This document shows positions 17,114 through 25,421 of a stretch of 36,285 nt of DNA, one piece after another; position 1 is the first letter of the stretch; every line of letters starts with the position of its first letter. The notes beneath the pieces were generated by a model that made no database searches, was not told where the DNA came from, and saw only the letters and a program-made list of their open reading frames with translations. A program made the position numbers and the translations under genes. The DNA is taken from the NCBI GenBank assembly GCA_900544025.1, contig UQTM01000029.1, positions 1-36,285 on the forward strand. The letters run 5' to 3'. This stretch comes from an uncultured Odoribacter sp. (GTDB lineage: Bacteria > Bacteroidota > Bacteroidia > Bacteroidales > Marinifilaceae).

Positions 17114-17797
17114 TTAAACAGGTAACGCCTGCCATCCGGACAAACGGGTGATTTCCGGCTCTCCCGCTTCTTCCGAGCAAATAAAACATTTATACTCCGG
17201 ATCGATCCGGCACTCTTTTACCTGAACAGGCACAACCTCTTCTCCCTGCCTGATACGGATTTCCCCGTTCCCGTCCGACACGGCAAACGACGATAAAGGG
17301 CAACGCAAACCCGTACCTTTATATTTTAAAAAGCTCTCTTTTACCGACCAATATTTAAAAAACAGTTCCTGCCGCCCGTCCTCTCCGGTTTCCTCCAATG
17401 CCCGGATTTCTTCCGGATGAAAAAAGCGCCGGGCTACCCCCATTCTTTCAAGACGGATTTTTTCGATATCCACACCGATTTCCGAATCCGAAAAAGCACA
17501 AACCACATACTCTCCGGAATGGGAAAGGTTAAAATATACCTGTTCTGTTACTCCGGCAAGATAAGGCTTTCCTCCCCCGGCTTTTTCCACCGTATAATCT
17601 TTCGGAGATAACCGGTACACATGCAGCAACACATAGCGAAGCAGCCACTCGCCCAGCCATTTTTCCCGTCTCACCTTATCGCTCCGGTAAGACAGGACGG
17701 CAGCAAATTTGGAAGGCTCCAGCCACGGACGGAAATCCTCCGCCTCAAGACCGGAAAAAACCGGATCGGTCATTTTTAAATAAAACACGTTCAACAT
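17114..17797 (-). CDS. 4'-phosphopantetheinyl transferase, Sfp type
   Basis: Transfers the phosphopantetheine arm of CoA to a serine on acyl or peptidyl carrier proteins. The 227-residue length and two-half layout are those of the Sfp group, not the short AcpS group. Motifs visible are GGGKPYL (residues 74-80), NLSHSG (90-95), GVDIE (108-112, Mg-binding D110 and E112) and WSVKESFLKYKG (150-161, E154). No carrier protein, polyketide or peptide synthetase gene is in the window, so the target is unknown; candidates elsewhere could be the fatty acid ACP or an aryl polyene cluster. It is convergent with asd and divergent from tonB. Confidence 0.9.
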   Translation of the reverse strand: MLNVFYLKMTDPVFSGLEAEDFRPWLEPSKFAAVLSYRSDKVRREKWLGEWLLRYVLLHVYRLSPKDYTVEKAGGGKPYLAGVTEQVYFNLSHSGEYVVCAFSDSEIGVDIEKIRLERMGVARRFFHPEEIRALEETGEDGRQELFFKYWSVKESFLKYKGTGLRCPLSSFAVSDGNGEIRIRQGEEVVPVQVKECRIDPEYKCFICSEEAGEPEITRLSGWQALPV

Positions 17798-17931
17798 GCC
17801 TGTAAAATTACAACACGGGGGGAGAAATTCAGCATCCCTGACCGTTTTTTATGCACTTGTTAAAATAATTAAGATTTGAGAGCGCAAACGAATGAGAAAT
17901 TAACACTTCATTCAAAAAAAACGTTTGAAAT

Positions 17932-17963
17932 ATTGGGATTTAATCCGATTTTCGTTATTTTTA
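17932..17963 (+). promoter_or_regulatory. Promoter of tonB
   Basis: ATTG at 17932-17935 and TATTTTTA at 17956-17963 are separated by 20 bp, close to the Bacteroides TTTG-N19-21-TAnnTTTG arrangement with one mismatch in each element. It ends 46 bp before the tonB ATG. Confidence 0.5.
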
Positions 17964-18009
17964 CCCCGCAAAATAAACATCAGGAGAAAATACAACTTAA
18001 ATTAAGATC

Positions 18010-18699
18010 ATGGAAATAAAAAAGTCACCGAAAGCAGATCTGGAAGGAAAGAAAGGTCTTTTCTTTGAAATCGGTCTTGCACTCGCTTTGGCTGTTCTAC
18101 TGTTTGCTTTTGAATGGAAATCTTCTGCAGGAGAAGTTTCCACCTTTCAGACAGTGCCCGAAGAGCAGGTAGAAGAGGAAATTATTCCAATTACTCAACA
18201 GATGTTGAAACCTCCTCCCCCTCCCCCTCCAGCTCCTAAATTAACGGACTTGATGGAAATCGTTGATGACGCCTCAACTATTGACGAAGATCTTGAAATT
18301 TTGGACGCAGAGGACGACTCTGAAAATAAACCAGTGGAAAATCCGTCGGATTTCGGTGAATATGGTGATGAAGAAACCGGGGATGATGATATTTTCCAGA
18401 TTGTAGAGGACGTTCCGACATTCCCGTTTGGAGATGTATCTAAATGGATTGCCAAAAATGTGAAATATCCGCAAATTGCCGCAGAAAACAATATACAAGG
18501 CAAAGTGTTTATGAATTTCGTTATTGAAAAAGACGGAAGTATCACTGATGTAAAAGTGTTGAGAGGTGTTGACCCTGCTCTCGACAAAGAAGCAATCCGG
18601 GTTATTAAATCCATGCCGAAATGGAAACCGGGCAAGCAGAGAGGAAAACCAGTACGTGTTTCTTTCAACTTACCCATAACCTTTACATTGACCAATTGA
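18010..18699 (+). CDS. energy transducer TonB
   Basis: Links the proton motive force of the inner membrane to TonB-dependent (including SusC-type) outer-membrane transporters. The 229-residue protein has one N-terminal anchor (about residues 17-33, LFFEIGLALALAVLLFAF), a run of seven prolines, an acidic linker, and a C-terminal TonB domain (about 138-229) with KYPQIAAENNIQGKVFMNF and the ending FNLPITFTL, both typical. The linker is rich in Asp and Glu and has no Lys-Pro or Glu-Pro repeats. No exbB or exbD gene adjoins it; the gene stands alone between its own promoter and terminator. Several TonB paralogues are normal in Bacteroidota. Confidence 0.93.
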   Translation: MEIKKSPKADLEGKKGLFFEIGLALALAVLLFAFEWKSSAGEVSTFQTVPEEQVEEEIIPITQQMLKPPPPPPPAPKLTDLMEIVDDASTIDEDLEILDAEDDSENKPVENPSDFGEYGDEETGDDDIFQIVEDVPTFPFGDVSKWIAKNVKYPQIAAENNIQGKVFMNFVIEKDGSITDVKVLRGVDPALDKEAIRVIKSMPKWKPGKQRGKPVRVSFNLPITFTLTN

Positions 18700-18720
18700 T
18701 TTTTCGGTAGTAGTAAACAT

Positions 18721-18760
18721 AAAAAGGGCTGTCAATTTTTGTCAGCCCTTTATTTTTTTC
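18721..18760 (+). terminator. Rho-independent terminator of tonB
   Basis: AAAGGGCTG and CAGCCCTTT form a 9-bp stem that can extend inward (CAA/TTG), followed by seven T residues at 18753-18759. Confidence 0.88.
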
Positions 18761-18819
18761 TCTATACAAAGAGAACATTGTTAAACAATACACGTTTTAC
18801 AAAAACCAACTGAAATTAT

Positions 18820-20064
18820 ATGGGTGAATATTTTTATACAGAAAAAGAAAAAGAAAAGGCAATATTAGTGGGAGTCGCCCTCCAATCGGAAGGCATCACC
18901 TATGACAGAATGAGTGAATACCTGGACGAACTGTCGTTCCTGGCAGAAACGGCAGGAGCGGAAACCGTGAAAATATTCACACAGAATCTCGATAAACCCG
19001 TCCACGCCACTTTTATCGGCAAAGGGAAATTAGAAGAGATCAAAGCCTATACCGAAGAAAACGAAGTGGATATGGTGATCTTCGACGACGAATTGAGCCC
19101 CACACAGCTCCGGAACATAGAAGCTGTGTTCAAAGGTATTAAAGTGCTCGACCGTACCAACCTGATTCTGGACATCTTTGCCAACCGGGCACGGACGGCA
19201 CATGCCAAAACACAGGTAGAATTAGCTCAATATCAATACCTCTTGCCGCGCCTTACAGGGCTGTGGACTCACCTTGAAAGGCAAAAAGGAGGTATCGGGC
19301 TGCGCGGGCCGGGTGAAACGGAGATCGAAACCGACCGCCGTATTATCCGGGATAAGATTACCCGCCTGAAAGAAGAATTGGCACGCATCGACAAGCAAAA
19401 GGTCATCCAGCGGAAAAACCGGGGTAAATTAGTACGCGTCGCCCTTGTGGGTTATACCAACGTAGGAAAATCGACCTTGATGAACCTGCTTAGCAAATCG
19501 GAAGTATTCGCAGAGAACAAACTGTTCGCCACATTGGATACCACTGTCCGGAAAATCGCCATTAAGAACGTACCATTCCTGTTGGCAGACACAGTCGGTT
19601 TCATCCGCAAGCTCCCCCACCATCTGGTAGAATCGTTTAAATCTACGCTGGACGAGGTGCGTGAAGCGGACGTAATTATGCACGTGGTGGACATTTCGCA
19701 TCCGCAATTCGAAGATCAGATGAAGGTAGTCAATGAAACACTGGCAGAGCTGATCCAGGAACCGAAACCGACCATCGTTGTCTTCAATAAAATCGACGCC
19801 TTCCAATATGTGAAAAAGGACGAAGACGACCTGACTCCGATAGAAAAGCAAAATTACAGCCTGGACGACCTGAAACAAATGTGGATGTCGAAACAGGGAA
19901 GTGAAACCGTGTACATTTCTGCAGCTCAAAAAGAGAACATCGAGGAATTGAAAGACAAACTTTACAACATGGTAAAGGAAATCCATTCGGCACGATTCCC
20001 CTACAATGATTTTCTGTATGCAGACTATGCAGAAGAAGCAAATGAAACAAATGAAGAAGAATAA
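18820..20064 (+). CDS. hflX: ribosome-associated GTPase HflX
   Basis: GTPase that binds and splits stalled 70S ribosomes under stress. The 414-residue protein has the HflX N-terminal domain with HATFIGKGKLEEIKAY and FDDELSPTQLRNIE, the linker GLRGPGETEIETDRR, and a G domain with G1 GYTNVGKST (from residue 211), G3 DTVGFIRKLPHHLVESF and G4 NKID. The ATG at 18820 has no Shine-Dalgarno site, which is common in this phylum. The acidic tail EEANETNEEE is short and variable in the family. It is separated from tonB by a terminator and is convergent with tyrS across another strong terminator, so it is probably transcribed alone. Confidence 0.96.
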   Translation: MGEYFYTEKEKEKAILVGVALQSEGITYDRMSEYLDELSFLAETAGAETVKIFTQNLDKPVHATFIGKGKLEEIKAYTEENEVDMVIFDDELSPTQLRNIEAVFKGIKVLDRTNLILDIFANRARTAHAKTQVELAQYQYLLPRLTGLWTHLERQKGGIGLRGPGETEIETDRRIIRDKITRLKEELARIDKQKVIQRKNRGKLVRVALVGYTNVGKSTLMNLLSKSEVFAENKLFATLDTTVRKIAIKNVPFLLADTVGFIRKLPHHLVESFKSTLDEVREADVIMHVVDISHPQFEDQMKVVNETLAELIQEPKPTIVVFNKIDAFQYVKKDEDDLTPIEKQNYSLDDLKQMWMSKQGSETVYISAAQKENIEELKDKLYNMVKEIHSARFPYNDFLYADYAEEANETNEEE

Positions 20065-20106
20065 AAATTCATAACATGCCTATTATCTTTAAATTGAGAT
20101 AAATCG

Positions 20107-20140
20107 AAAAGGGGGACTTTAAAGTCCCCCTTTATTTTTG
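20107..20140. terminator. Bidirectional terminator between hflX and tyrS
   Basis: AAAGGGGGACTTT and AAAGTCCCCCTTT form a perfect 26-bp palindrome, followed by T-rich DNA on the plus strand and TTTT on the minus strand. It lies 42 bp after hflX and 66 bp beyond the tyrS stop. Confidence 0.88.
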
Positions 20141-20202
20141 CGATAAAAGCTCCCCAAGAAGCCATCACAGCAGTATGTTTCGATAAACCTTTGGGAAATA
20201 TA

Positions 20203-21492
20203 TCATTTCACCACGACAAGGAAATAATTTTTCTTACCGCTTTGAGCCAAAATATATTTTCCATCGATCAAATGGCTCTCGTCCACAACAGTTTCCTCGT
20301 TCACTTTCTCCTTATTAATGCTGATTCCATTTCCTTTCAGGGCACGGCGGGCTTCTCCTTTCGAAGACATGATCGCCGTCTTGTCCGCCAGGAAATCCAC
20401 GATCGTTATACCGGCTTTCAAATCGGCTGCAGAAATCTCATATTGAGGTACACCCTCGAATACAGACAGGAAGGTATCTTCGTCGATCTTCTTCAAGGTC
20501 TCGGAAGTGGCATTTCCAAACAAGATTTGTGAAGCCTCCAAAGCGGTCTCATAATTCTCTTCTCCGTGAATCAGGCAAGTAATTTCTTTAGCCAGCGTCT
20601 TTTGCAATTTACGTAAATGCGGAGCTTCGCTATGCTCGGCGATCAAAGCATCGATCTCTGCCGGAGGCAAAATCGTGAAAATCTTAATATAGCGCGCTGC
20701 ATCTTCATCGGTGGAATTCAGCCAGAATTGATAAAACTTATAAGGAGAAGTCCGTTTCGGATCGAGCCAAATATTACCCGATTCCGTTTTGCCGAATTTC
20801 TTACCGTCGCTTTTAGTCATCAATGGCCAGGTCAGTCCGTAAGCCTCCACCCCTTCCTTGCGGCGGATCAATTCCCCTCCGGTCGTGATATTTCCCCATT
20901 GGTCGGAACCACCCATTTGCAACAGGCAATTATAATTTTTCCGTAAATAAAGAAAATCATATCCCTGCACCAACTGGTAGGTAAACTCCGTAAACGACAT
21001 TCCGTCTGCATATTCTCCGGTCAGTCTCCGTTTCACGGAATCTTTCGACATCATATAATTCACTGTAATATGCTTCCCGATATCCCGGATAAAATCCAAA
21101 AAGGAAAACTCTTTCATCCAGTCGTAATTGTTCAGCATAATCGCAGCATTGGAAGCCGAAGAATTAAAATCGATAAACCGGGATAACTGAGCATGAATCC
21201 CTTCCATATTCCGGCGGATCGTATCTTCGTCGAGTAAATTCCTTTCCTGCGACTTACCGCTCGGATCGCCGATCATTCCGGTTGCTCCCCCTATGATAAA
21301 AATAGGCTTGTGACCTGCCATTTGCAGGTGCTTCATCATCATGACCGAAACCAAATGCCCTACATGCAGAGAATCTGCCGTAGGATCGATTCCCACATAA
21401 GCCGTAGTTTGTTCTTTTGCTAATTGTTCTTCCGTACCCGGCATGATATCATGTATCATACCACGCCACTTTAATTCTTCAACAAAATTCAT
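20203..21492 (-). CDS. tyrS: tyrosine--tRNA ligase
   Basis: Class I aminoacyl-tRNA synthetase charging tRNA-Tyr. The 429-residue protein has YVGIDPTADSLHVGH (the HIGH motif as H43-V-G-H46), QMGGSDQWGNI (tyrosine and tRNA binding), KFGKTESG (KMSKS-loop equivalent, residues 232-239), and a C-terminal S4 RNA-binding domain with SSKGEARRALKGNGISINKEKV. I chose the ATG at 21492; a GTG directly before it (21495) would add one residue. It lies behind cvpA on the same strand with 142 bp between them that hold two hairpins, one with a T run, so tyrS may have a separately controlled leader. Confidence 0.96.
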   Translation of the reverse strand: MNFVEELKWRGMIHDIMPGTEEQLAKEQTTAYVGIDPTADSLHVGHLVSVMMMKHLQMAGHKPIFIIGGATGMIGDPSGKSQERNLLDEDTIRRNMEGIHAQLSRFIDFNSSASNAAIMLNNYDWMKEFSFLDFIRDIGKHITVNYMMSKDSVKRRLTGEYADGMSFTEFTYQLVQGYDFLYLRKNYNCLLQMGGSDQWGNITTGGELIRRKEGVEAYGLTWPLMTKSDGKKFGKTESGNIWLDPKRTSPYKFYQFWLNSTDEDAARYIKIFTILPPAEIDALIAEHSEAPHLRKLQKTLAKEITCLIHGEENYETALEASQILFGNATSETLKKIDEDTFLSVFEGVPQYEISAADLKAGITIVDFLADKTAIMSSKGEARRALKGNGISINKEKVNEETVVDESHLIDGKYILAQSGKKNYFLVVVK

Positions 21493-21529
21493 CACATTTA
21501 TTTTTTTATTCCTATTTACTCATAAATCA

Positions 21530-21547
21530 ACGGTATCCCTCTACCGT
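21530..21547 (-). promoter_or_regulatory. Short leader hairpin before tyrS
   Basis: ACGGTA and TACCGT form a perfect 6-bp stem with a 6-nt loop, located directly after the T run of the neighbouring hairpin when read towards tyrS. Function unknown. Confidence 0.35.
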
Positions 21548-21597
21548 AAAAACACACTGCAAGCACCCTAAAGGTGCTCATGTCAATAATACAGTGT
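21548..21597 (-). terminator. Nested hairpin with T run between cvpA and tyrS
   Basis: Read on the minus strand, ACACTG (outer arm) is followed by AGCACC-TTTAG-GGTGCT (inner stem), then CAGTGT (outer arm) and a run of five T. It lies 38 bp after the cvpA stop. It could end cvpA transcription or act as an attenuator upstream of tyrS. Confidence 0.5.
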
Positions 21598-21634
21598 CCC
21601 CACCATTTTGTAATACATACTGTTCCGTATCATC

Positions 21635-22114
21635 TTAAAATCGGATCTTATTATACATTGAAGTTGCAAAGTTAAGAAAAGGACGATAGAAAATACTATT
21701 TTCCTGCGTTTCGGTTTTCAGGAATCCGAAAGTCTCGTTCAAAGAATCGGTAATCATCAGGACAAAACAAATCAGTACGAAATATTTCAACAGCCCGAAC
21801 AACATACCCAACAACTTATTCATCATCCCCAAGGCAATCACATCCACCAGCTTCGTCAGCATCTTACCCAGCAGATAAGTCACAATCACCACCAGCAGAA
21901 AAGTCACCGCCAATCCTACCGGATGTAAATAAGGCTCGGACACATTCAGGAAATCACGCAAAATGTTCTCCGCATAGATCGAATATCTCACAGCCAGAAA
22001 AACGCCTAACACCAATCCCAGCAAAGTAAAAACCTCTATAATCAATCCTTTGAAAAAGCCCCTGATTGTACCATAAACCAAAAACAAAAGGATTATAATA
22101 TCGATATAATTCAT
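21635..22114 (-). CDS. CvpA family membrane protein
   Basis: Inner-membrane protein of 159 residues with four hydrophobic segments. The start MNYIDIIILLFLVYGTIRGFFKGLI matches the CvpA signature (D near the N-terminus and GxxxGFxKG). E. coli CvpA is needed for colicin V production and affects purine and bile or host-stress phenotypes; the molecular activity is unknown. The C-terminal part FGFLKTETQENSIFYRPFLNFATSMYN agrees with the family tail NSxLYxPI. It has a -7 box just upstream and lies before tyrS on the same strand. Confidence 0.88.
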   Translation of the reverse strand: MNYIDIIILLFLVYGTIRGFFKGLIIEVFTLLGLVLGVFLAVRYSIYAENILRDFLNVSEPYLHPVGLAVTFLLVVIVTYLLGKMLTKLVDVIALGMMNKLLGMLFGLLKYFVLICFVLMITDSLNETFGFLKTETQENSIFYRPFLNFATSMYNKIRF

Positions 22115-22133
22115 TACATTTAAAATAGGGATT

Positions 22134-22141
22134 CAAAGATA
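22134..22141 (-). promoter_or_regulatory. Bacteroides-type -7 box for cvpA
   Basis: On the minus strand TATCTTTG matches TAnnTTTG exactly, 19 bp before the cvpA start, giving a short leader. Confidence 0.5.
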
Positions 22142-22391
22142 AATCGAATTACGGAAAGTAAAAGACTTTCAACAGAATTTCTAAATTTGTTTTCGGTAAA
22201 TAAGTTCCGGCCTTCTTAAAAACCACCCATTCCGTCCGTAATTCATTTACTGCAATAATCTCTTTTTATACGATCGGCGGACTTATATATAATTTTCAAT
22301 TCTTCATTTTCCATTATTTGATAAATTCTTAGTATTTTCGCCAATTGGTAAAAACCAAGTTATTGATTTCAAAAATTTAATAGTAAACATA

Positions 22392-24146
22392 ATGTATAGA
22401 ACTCATACTTGCGGACAACTCCGGCTGGAAAACGTAAACGAAAGCGTTTGCCTGAGCGGATGGGTACAAAAAGTCAGAAATCTCGGAGCAATGACTTTTA
22501 TCGACCTGCGCGACAGATACGGAATTACGCAATTAGTCGCCGAAGAGTCGGCTTCCGAAACCGTTAAACAAAAAATTGCAGAACTGGGACGGGAATTTGT
22601 GATCCAAATAAAAGGGAAAGTAGTGGAACGTGCCAGTAAAAATAATAAAATACCGACAGGTGACATTGAAATCATTGTAGATGAGATCAACATCCTCAGC
22701 CATTCGGAAATTCCTCCTTTCACCATCGAGGACAACACCGACGGAGGCGACGAACTTAGAATGAAATACCGCTACCTCGACCTTCGCCGCAACATTGTCA
22801 GAAAAAATCTGGAACTGCGCCACCAAATGGCACATCTGGTAAGAAACTATTTAGACGCACAGAATTTTACCGAAGTGGAAACACCGGTACTGATTAAAAG
22901 CACGCCGGAAGGAGCACGCGATTTTGTGGTGCCTTCGCGTATGAACCAGGGACAATTCTATGCCCTTCCCCAAAGTCCGCAAACCTTCAAGCAACTATTA
23001 ATGGTGGCGGGATTCGACCGTTACTACCAAATTGTAAAATGCTTTCGGGACGAAGACCTGCGTGCCGACCGCCAACCTGAATTTACCCAGATCGACTGTG
23101 AGATGTCGTTCGTGGAACGCGAAGACATCCTTCACATCTTCGAAGGGCTGGCAAAACATCTGTTTAAAGAAATCCGGGGTATAGACATTCCCGATTTTCC
23201 CCGTATAACCTGGGCGGATGCAATGGAATATTACGGATCGGACAAACCGGATATCCGTTTCGGCATGAAATTCACCGACCTGACGGAGACGGCCAAGGGG
23301 AAAGATTTCGCCGTATTCAACTCGGCCGAATACATCGGAGCGATCTGTGCACCGAAATGTGCCGAATATACCCGGAAACAACTGGACGAACTGACGGAAT
23401 TCGTAAAACGCCCGCAAATCGGAGCGAAAGGTTTGGTGTATGTGAAATACAATACCGACGGAACTTTAAAATCTTCTGTCGATAAATTCTATTCCGAAGC
23501 CGACCTGAAAACATGGGCGACTGCCTGTAAAGCACAACCGGGCGACCTGATCCTGATTTTAGTGGGCCCGAAAAACAAAACCCTGCCTCAACTGTGCGAA
23601 CTCCGTCTGGAAATGGGGAATCGTCTCGGCTTACGTCCCAAAAATGTATTCAAACCGCTTTGGGTGGTTGATTTCCCTCTATTGGAATGGGACGAAGAAA
23701 CGCAGCGTTTCTATGCGATGCACCACCCCTTCACCTCTCCGAATCTGGAAGACATCGATATGATGGAAAGCAATCCGGGAGCTGTACGCGCCAATGCTTA
23801 CGACATGGTGATCAACGGAGTGGAAGTCGGCGGCGGCTCCATCCGTATTCACGACACAAAATTGCAGGCACGTATGTTCAAATGCCTGGGCTTTACGCAA
23901 GAGCAGGCGGAAGCTCAATTCGGATTCCTGCTTAACGCGTTCAAATACGGAGCTCCCCCTCATGGCGGCATCGCTTTCGGATTCGACCGCCTGGTATCGA
24001 TGTTCGCAGAACTCGACAGCATCCGCGATACGATCGCGTTCCCGAAAAATAATGCCGGGCGTGACGTTATGATCGATTCTCCTTCGGAAATTGCACCGGA
24101 GCAATTGGAAGAACTGGGAATTGAAGTAAACGAGAAAGAAAAATAA
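22392..24146 (+). CDS. aspS: aspartate--tRNA ligase
   Basis: Class II aminoacyl-tRNA synthetase charging tRNA-Asp. The 584-residue protein has the bacterial layout: an N-terminal OB-fold anticodon domain (VCLSGWVQKVRNLGAMTFIDLRDRYG), motif 2 in CFRDEDLRADRQPEFTQID, the GAD insertion domain in the middle, and motif 3 in GGIAFGFDRLVSM near the C-terminus. The ATG at 22392 begins MYRTHTCGQLR, the usual start. The 250 bp upstream holds only a weak -7-like TATTTTCG at 22333-22340. holB follows 66 bp downstream across a hairpin that lacks a T run, so read-through is likely. Confidence 0.97.
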   Translation: MYRTHTCGQLRLENVNESVCLSGWVQKVRNLGAMTFIDLRDRYGITQLVAEESASETVKQKIAELGREFVIQIKGKVVERASKNNKIPTGDIEIIVDEINILSHSEIPPFTIEDNTDGGDELRMKYRYLDLRRNIVRKNLELRHQMAHLVRNYLDAQNFTEVETPVLIKSTPEGARDFVVPSRMNQGQFYALPQSPQTFKQLLMVAGFDRYYQIVKCFRDEDLRADRQPEFTQIDCEMSFVEREDILHIFEGLAKHLFKEIRGIDIPDFPRITWADAMEYYGSDKPDIRFGMKFTDLTETAKGKDFAVFNSAEYIGAICAPKCAEYTRKQLDELTEFVKRPQIGAKGLVYVKYNTDGTLKSSVDKFYSEADLKTWATACKAQPGDLILILVGPKNKTLPQLCELRLEMGNRLGLRPKNVFKPLWVVDFPLLEWDEETQRFYAMHHPFTSPNLEDIDMMESNPGAVRANAYDMVINGVEVGGGSIRIHDTKLQARMFKCLGFTQEQAEAQFGFLLNAFKYGAPPHGGIAFGFDRLVSMFAELDSIRDTIAFPKNNAGRDVMIDSPSEIAPEQLEELGIEVNEKEK

Positions 24147-24164
24147 GTTTATCACCGTGAAATC

Positions 24165-24192
24165 CATAGGGATTGACTTTTCAGTCCCTATG
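24165..24192 (+). repeat. Hairpin between aspS and holB
   Basis: CATAGGGATTGA pairs with TCAGTCCCTATG (one G-U pair) around CTTT, a 12-bp stem. No T run follows, so it is a poor intrinsic terminator and could be an RNA processing or stability element. Confidence 0.5.
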
Positions 24193-24212
24193 CTCAAAAT
24201 CTAAAATTGCCC

Positions 24213-25334
24213 ATGCAATTCAAAGATGTAATCGGACATGAGGATATCAAGCAAAGGCTGACCGCCTCCCTGAAATCGGGACGGATCAGTCACGCCCAGC
24301 TATTTGCCGGAGATACGGGTTACGGATCGATGGCTTTGGCTTTGGCATTCGCTCAATACGTACTCTGTACCGGGAATAAACACGACGACGCTTGCGGGGA
24401 ATGTCCTTCCTGCCGGAAGATGCAGAAATACATTCACCCCGATGTTCATTTTGTGTTTCCCGTAGTACGCAAGGCCAAAAGTCCGGTCAGCGACGAATAC
24501 ATCAACGAATGGCGGCAATTACTTCATAAAACGGCCTATTTCGGATTAGAGGAATGGTATTCCGAAATGGGAGTGGAAGACAACGCCCAGGCAGCTATCT
24601 ACACCGAAGAAAGCGCTAATATTTTACGGAAGCTCAACCTCAAATCGTTCGAATCCGACTATAAAATATTGGTCATGTGGCTGCCGGAAAAGATGAATCC
24701 CGAATGTTCCAACAAACTGCTGAAGATTATCGAAGAGCCTTTCGATAAAACCTTATTCCTTATGGTATCGGAACATCCGGAACAGATCATCAACACCATA
24801 CAATCGCGCTTACAGCGTATCAATATACCGCCGCTAAAAAAAGATCAGATCAGGGATCACCTGACGGCGCAAGCCGGCATCACGGCAGAGCGCGCAGAAG
24901 AATATGCGCACGTAGCTTCGGGAAGCTGGCATAAAGCTCTCCGCCTGCTGAACGAAACCGAAGAACAGGTTTACAACCAGGAAAAATTCGCCAGCCTTAT
25001 GCGGCTATGCTGGGAAAGAAAAATGCTTCCCGTAAACGAATGGGTGAGCGAAATCGCAAGCCTGGGACGTGAAAGGCAAAAAAATTTCCTGCAACATGCC
25101 ATTCGCATGATCCGGGAAAATTTCGTCAAGAACTTCGGTATCGACCGCCTGAACTATATGACCGAACGCGAAAAAAATTTTTCCGCCCGGTTCTCCCCTT
25201 ACGTACACGAAGGAAACGTTATTCCCTTATGTGAAGAATTCGAACGGGCATATAGCGATATTAGCCGAAACGGCAATGCAAAAATTATTTTTACCGATCT
25301 GTGCATCAAAGTGATGCAAAACATCCGTCCCTGA
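24213..25334 (+). CDS. holB: DNA polymerase III subunit delta' (clamp loader)
   Basis: Clamp-loader subunit of 373 residues. The N-terminus MQFKDVIGHEDIKQRLTASLKSGRISHAQLFAGD is standard for HolB/DnaX-like AAA+ proteins. The zinc-binding cysteines occur in CxxC-type spacing (LCTG...CGECPSC). The P-loop equivalent reads GDTGYGSMAL and lacks the Walker A lysine, consistent with delta' acting as a non-ATPase subunit. A sensor-like region follows in NKLLKIIEEPFDKTLFLM and TIQSRLQRINIPPL. The ATG at 24213 is preferred to an in-frame TTG at 24207. It lies between aspS and ricT; a delta' gene next to a PSP1/RicT gene is also common in other phyla (holB-yaaT in Bacillus), which supports the call. Confidence 0.92.
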   Translation: MQFKDVIGHEDIKQRLTASLKSGRISHAQLFAGDTGYGSMALALAFAQYVLCTGNKHDDACGECPSCRKMQKYIHPDVHFVFPVVRKAKSPVSDEYINEWRQLLHKTAYFGLEEWYSEMGVEDNAQAAIYTEESANILRKLNLKSFESDYKILVMWLPEKMNPECSNKLLKIIEEPFDKTLFLMVSEHPEQIINTIQSRLQRINIPPLKKDQIRDHLTAQAGITAERAEEYAHVASGSWHKALRLLNETEEQVYNQEKFASLMRLCWERKMLPVNEWVSEIASLGRERQKNFLQHAIRMIRENFVKNFGIDRLNYMTEREKNFSARFSPYVHEGNVIPLCEEFERAYSDISRNGNAKIIFTDLCIKVMQNIRP

Positions 25335-25338
25335 TAGC

Positions 25339-25371
25339 AAGGGCGAAATCACCCTTCTCTATGTTGAGAAG
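25339..25371 (+). promoter_or_regulatory. Two mutually exclusive hairpins between holB and ricT
   Basis: AAGGG (25339-25343) can pair with CCCTT (25352-25356), or CTTCTC (25354-25359) can pair with GAGAAG (25366-25371). The two stems share CTT and cannot form together. There is no T run. A switch is possible but unproven. Confidence 0.3.
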
Positions 25372-25421
25372 CGGGGATATAAAAAGAAAAACATTATAAA
25401 AAGCAATAATATTCAAAATAT

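Noticed and set aside
16872..17117. Plus-strand 81-codon frame after asd
   Set aside because: It starts inside the asd coding region, runs through the asd terminator and has no recognisable motif or ribosome binding site.
18777..18789. Palindrome ATTGTTAAACAAT upstream of hflX
   Set aside because: Short and AT-rich, likely by chance in an intergenic region of this composition.
22341..22358. CCAATTGG and TTGGT-AAAA-ACCAA upstream of aspS
   Set aside because: Stems of 4-5 bp only; no T run and no known element matches.
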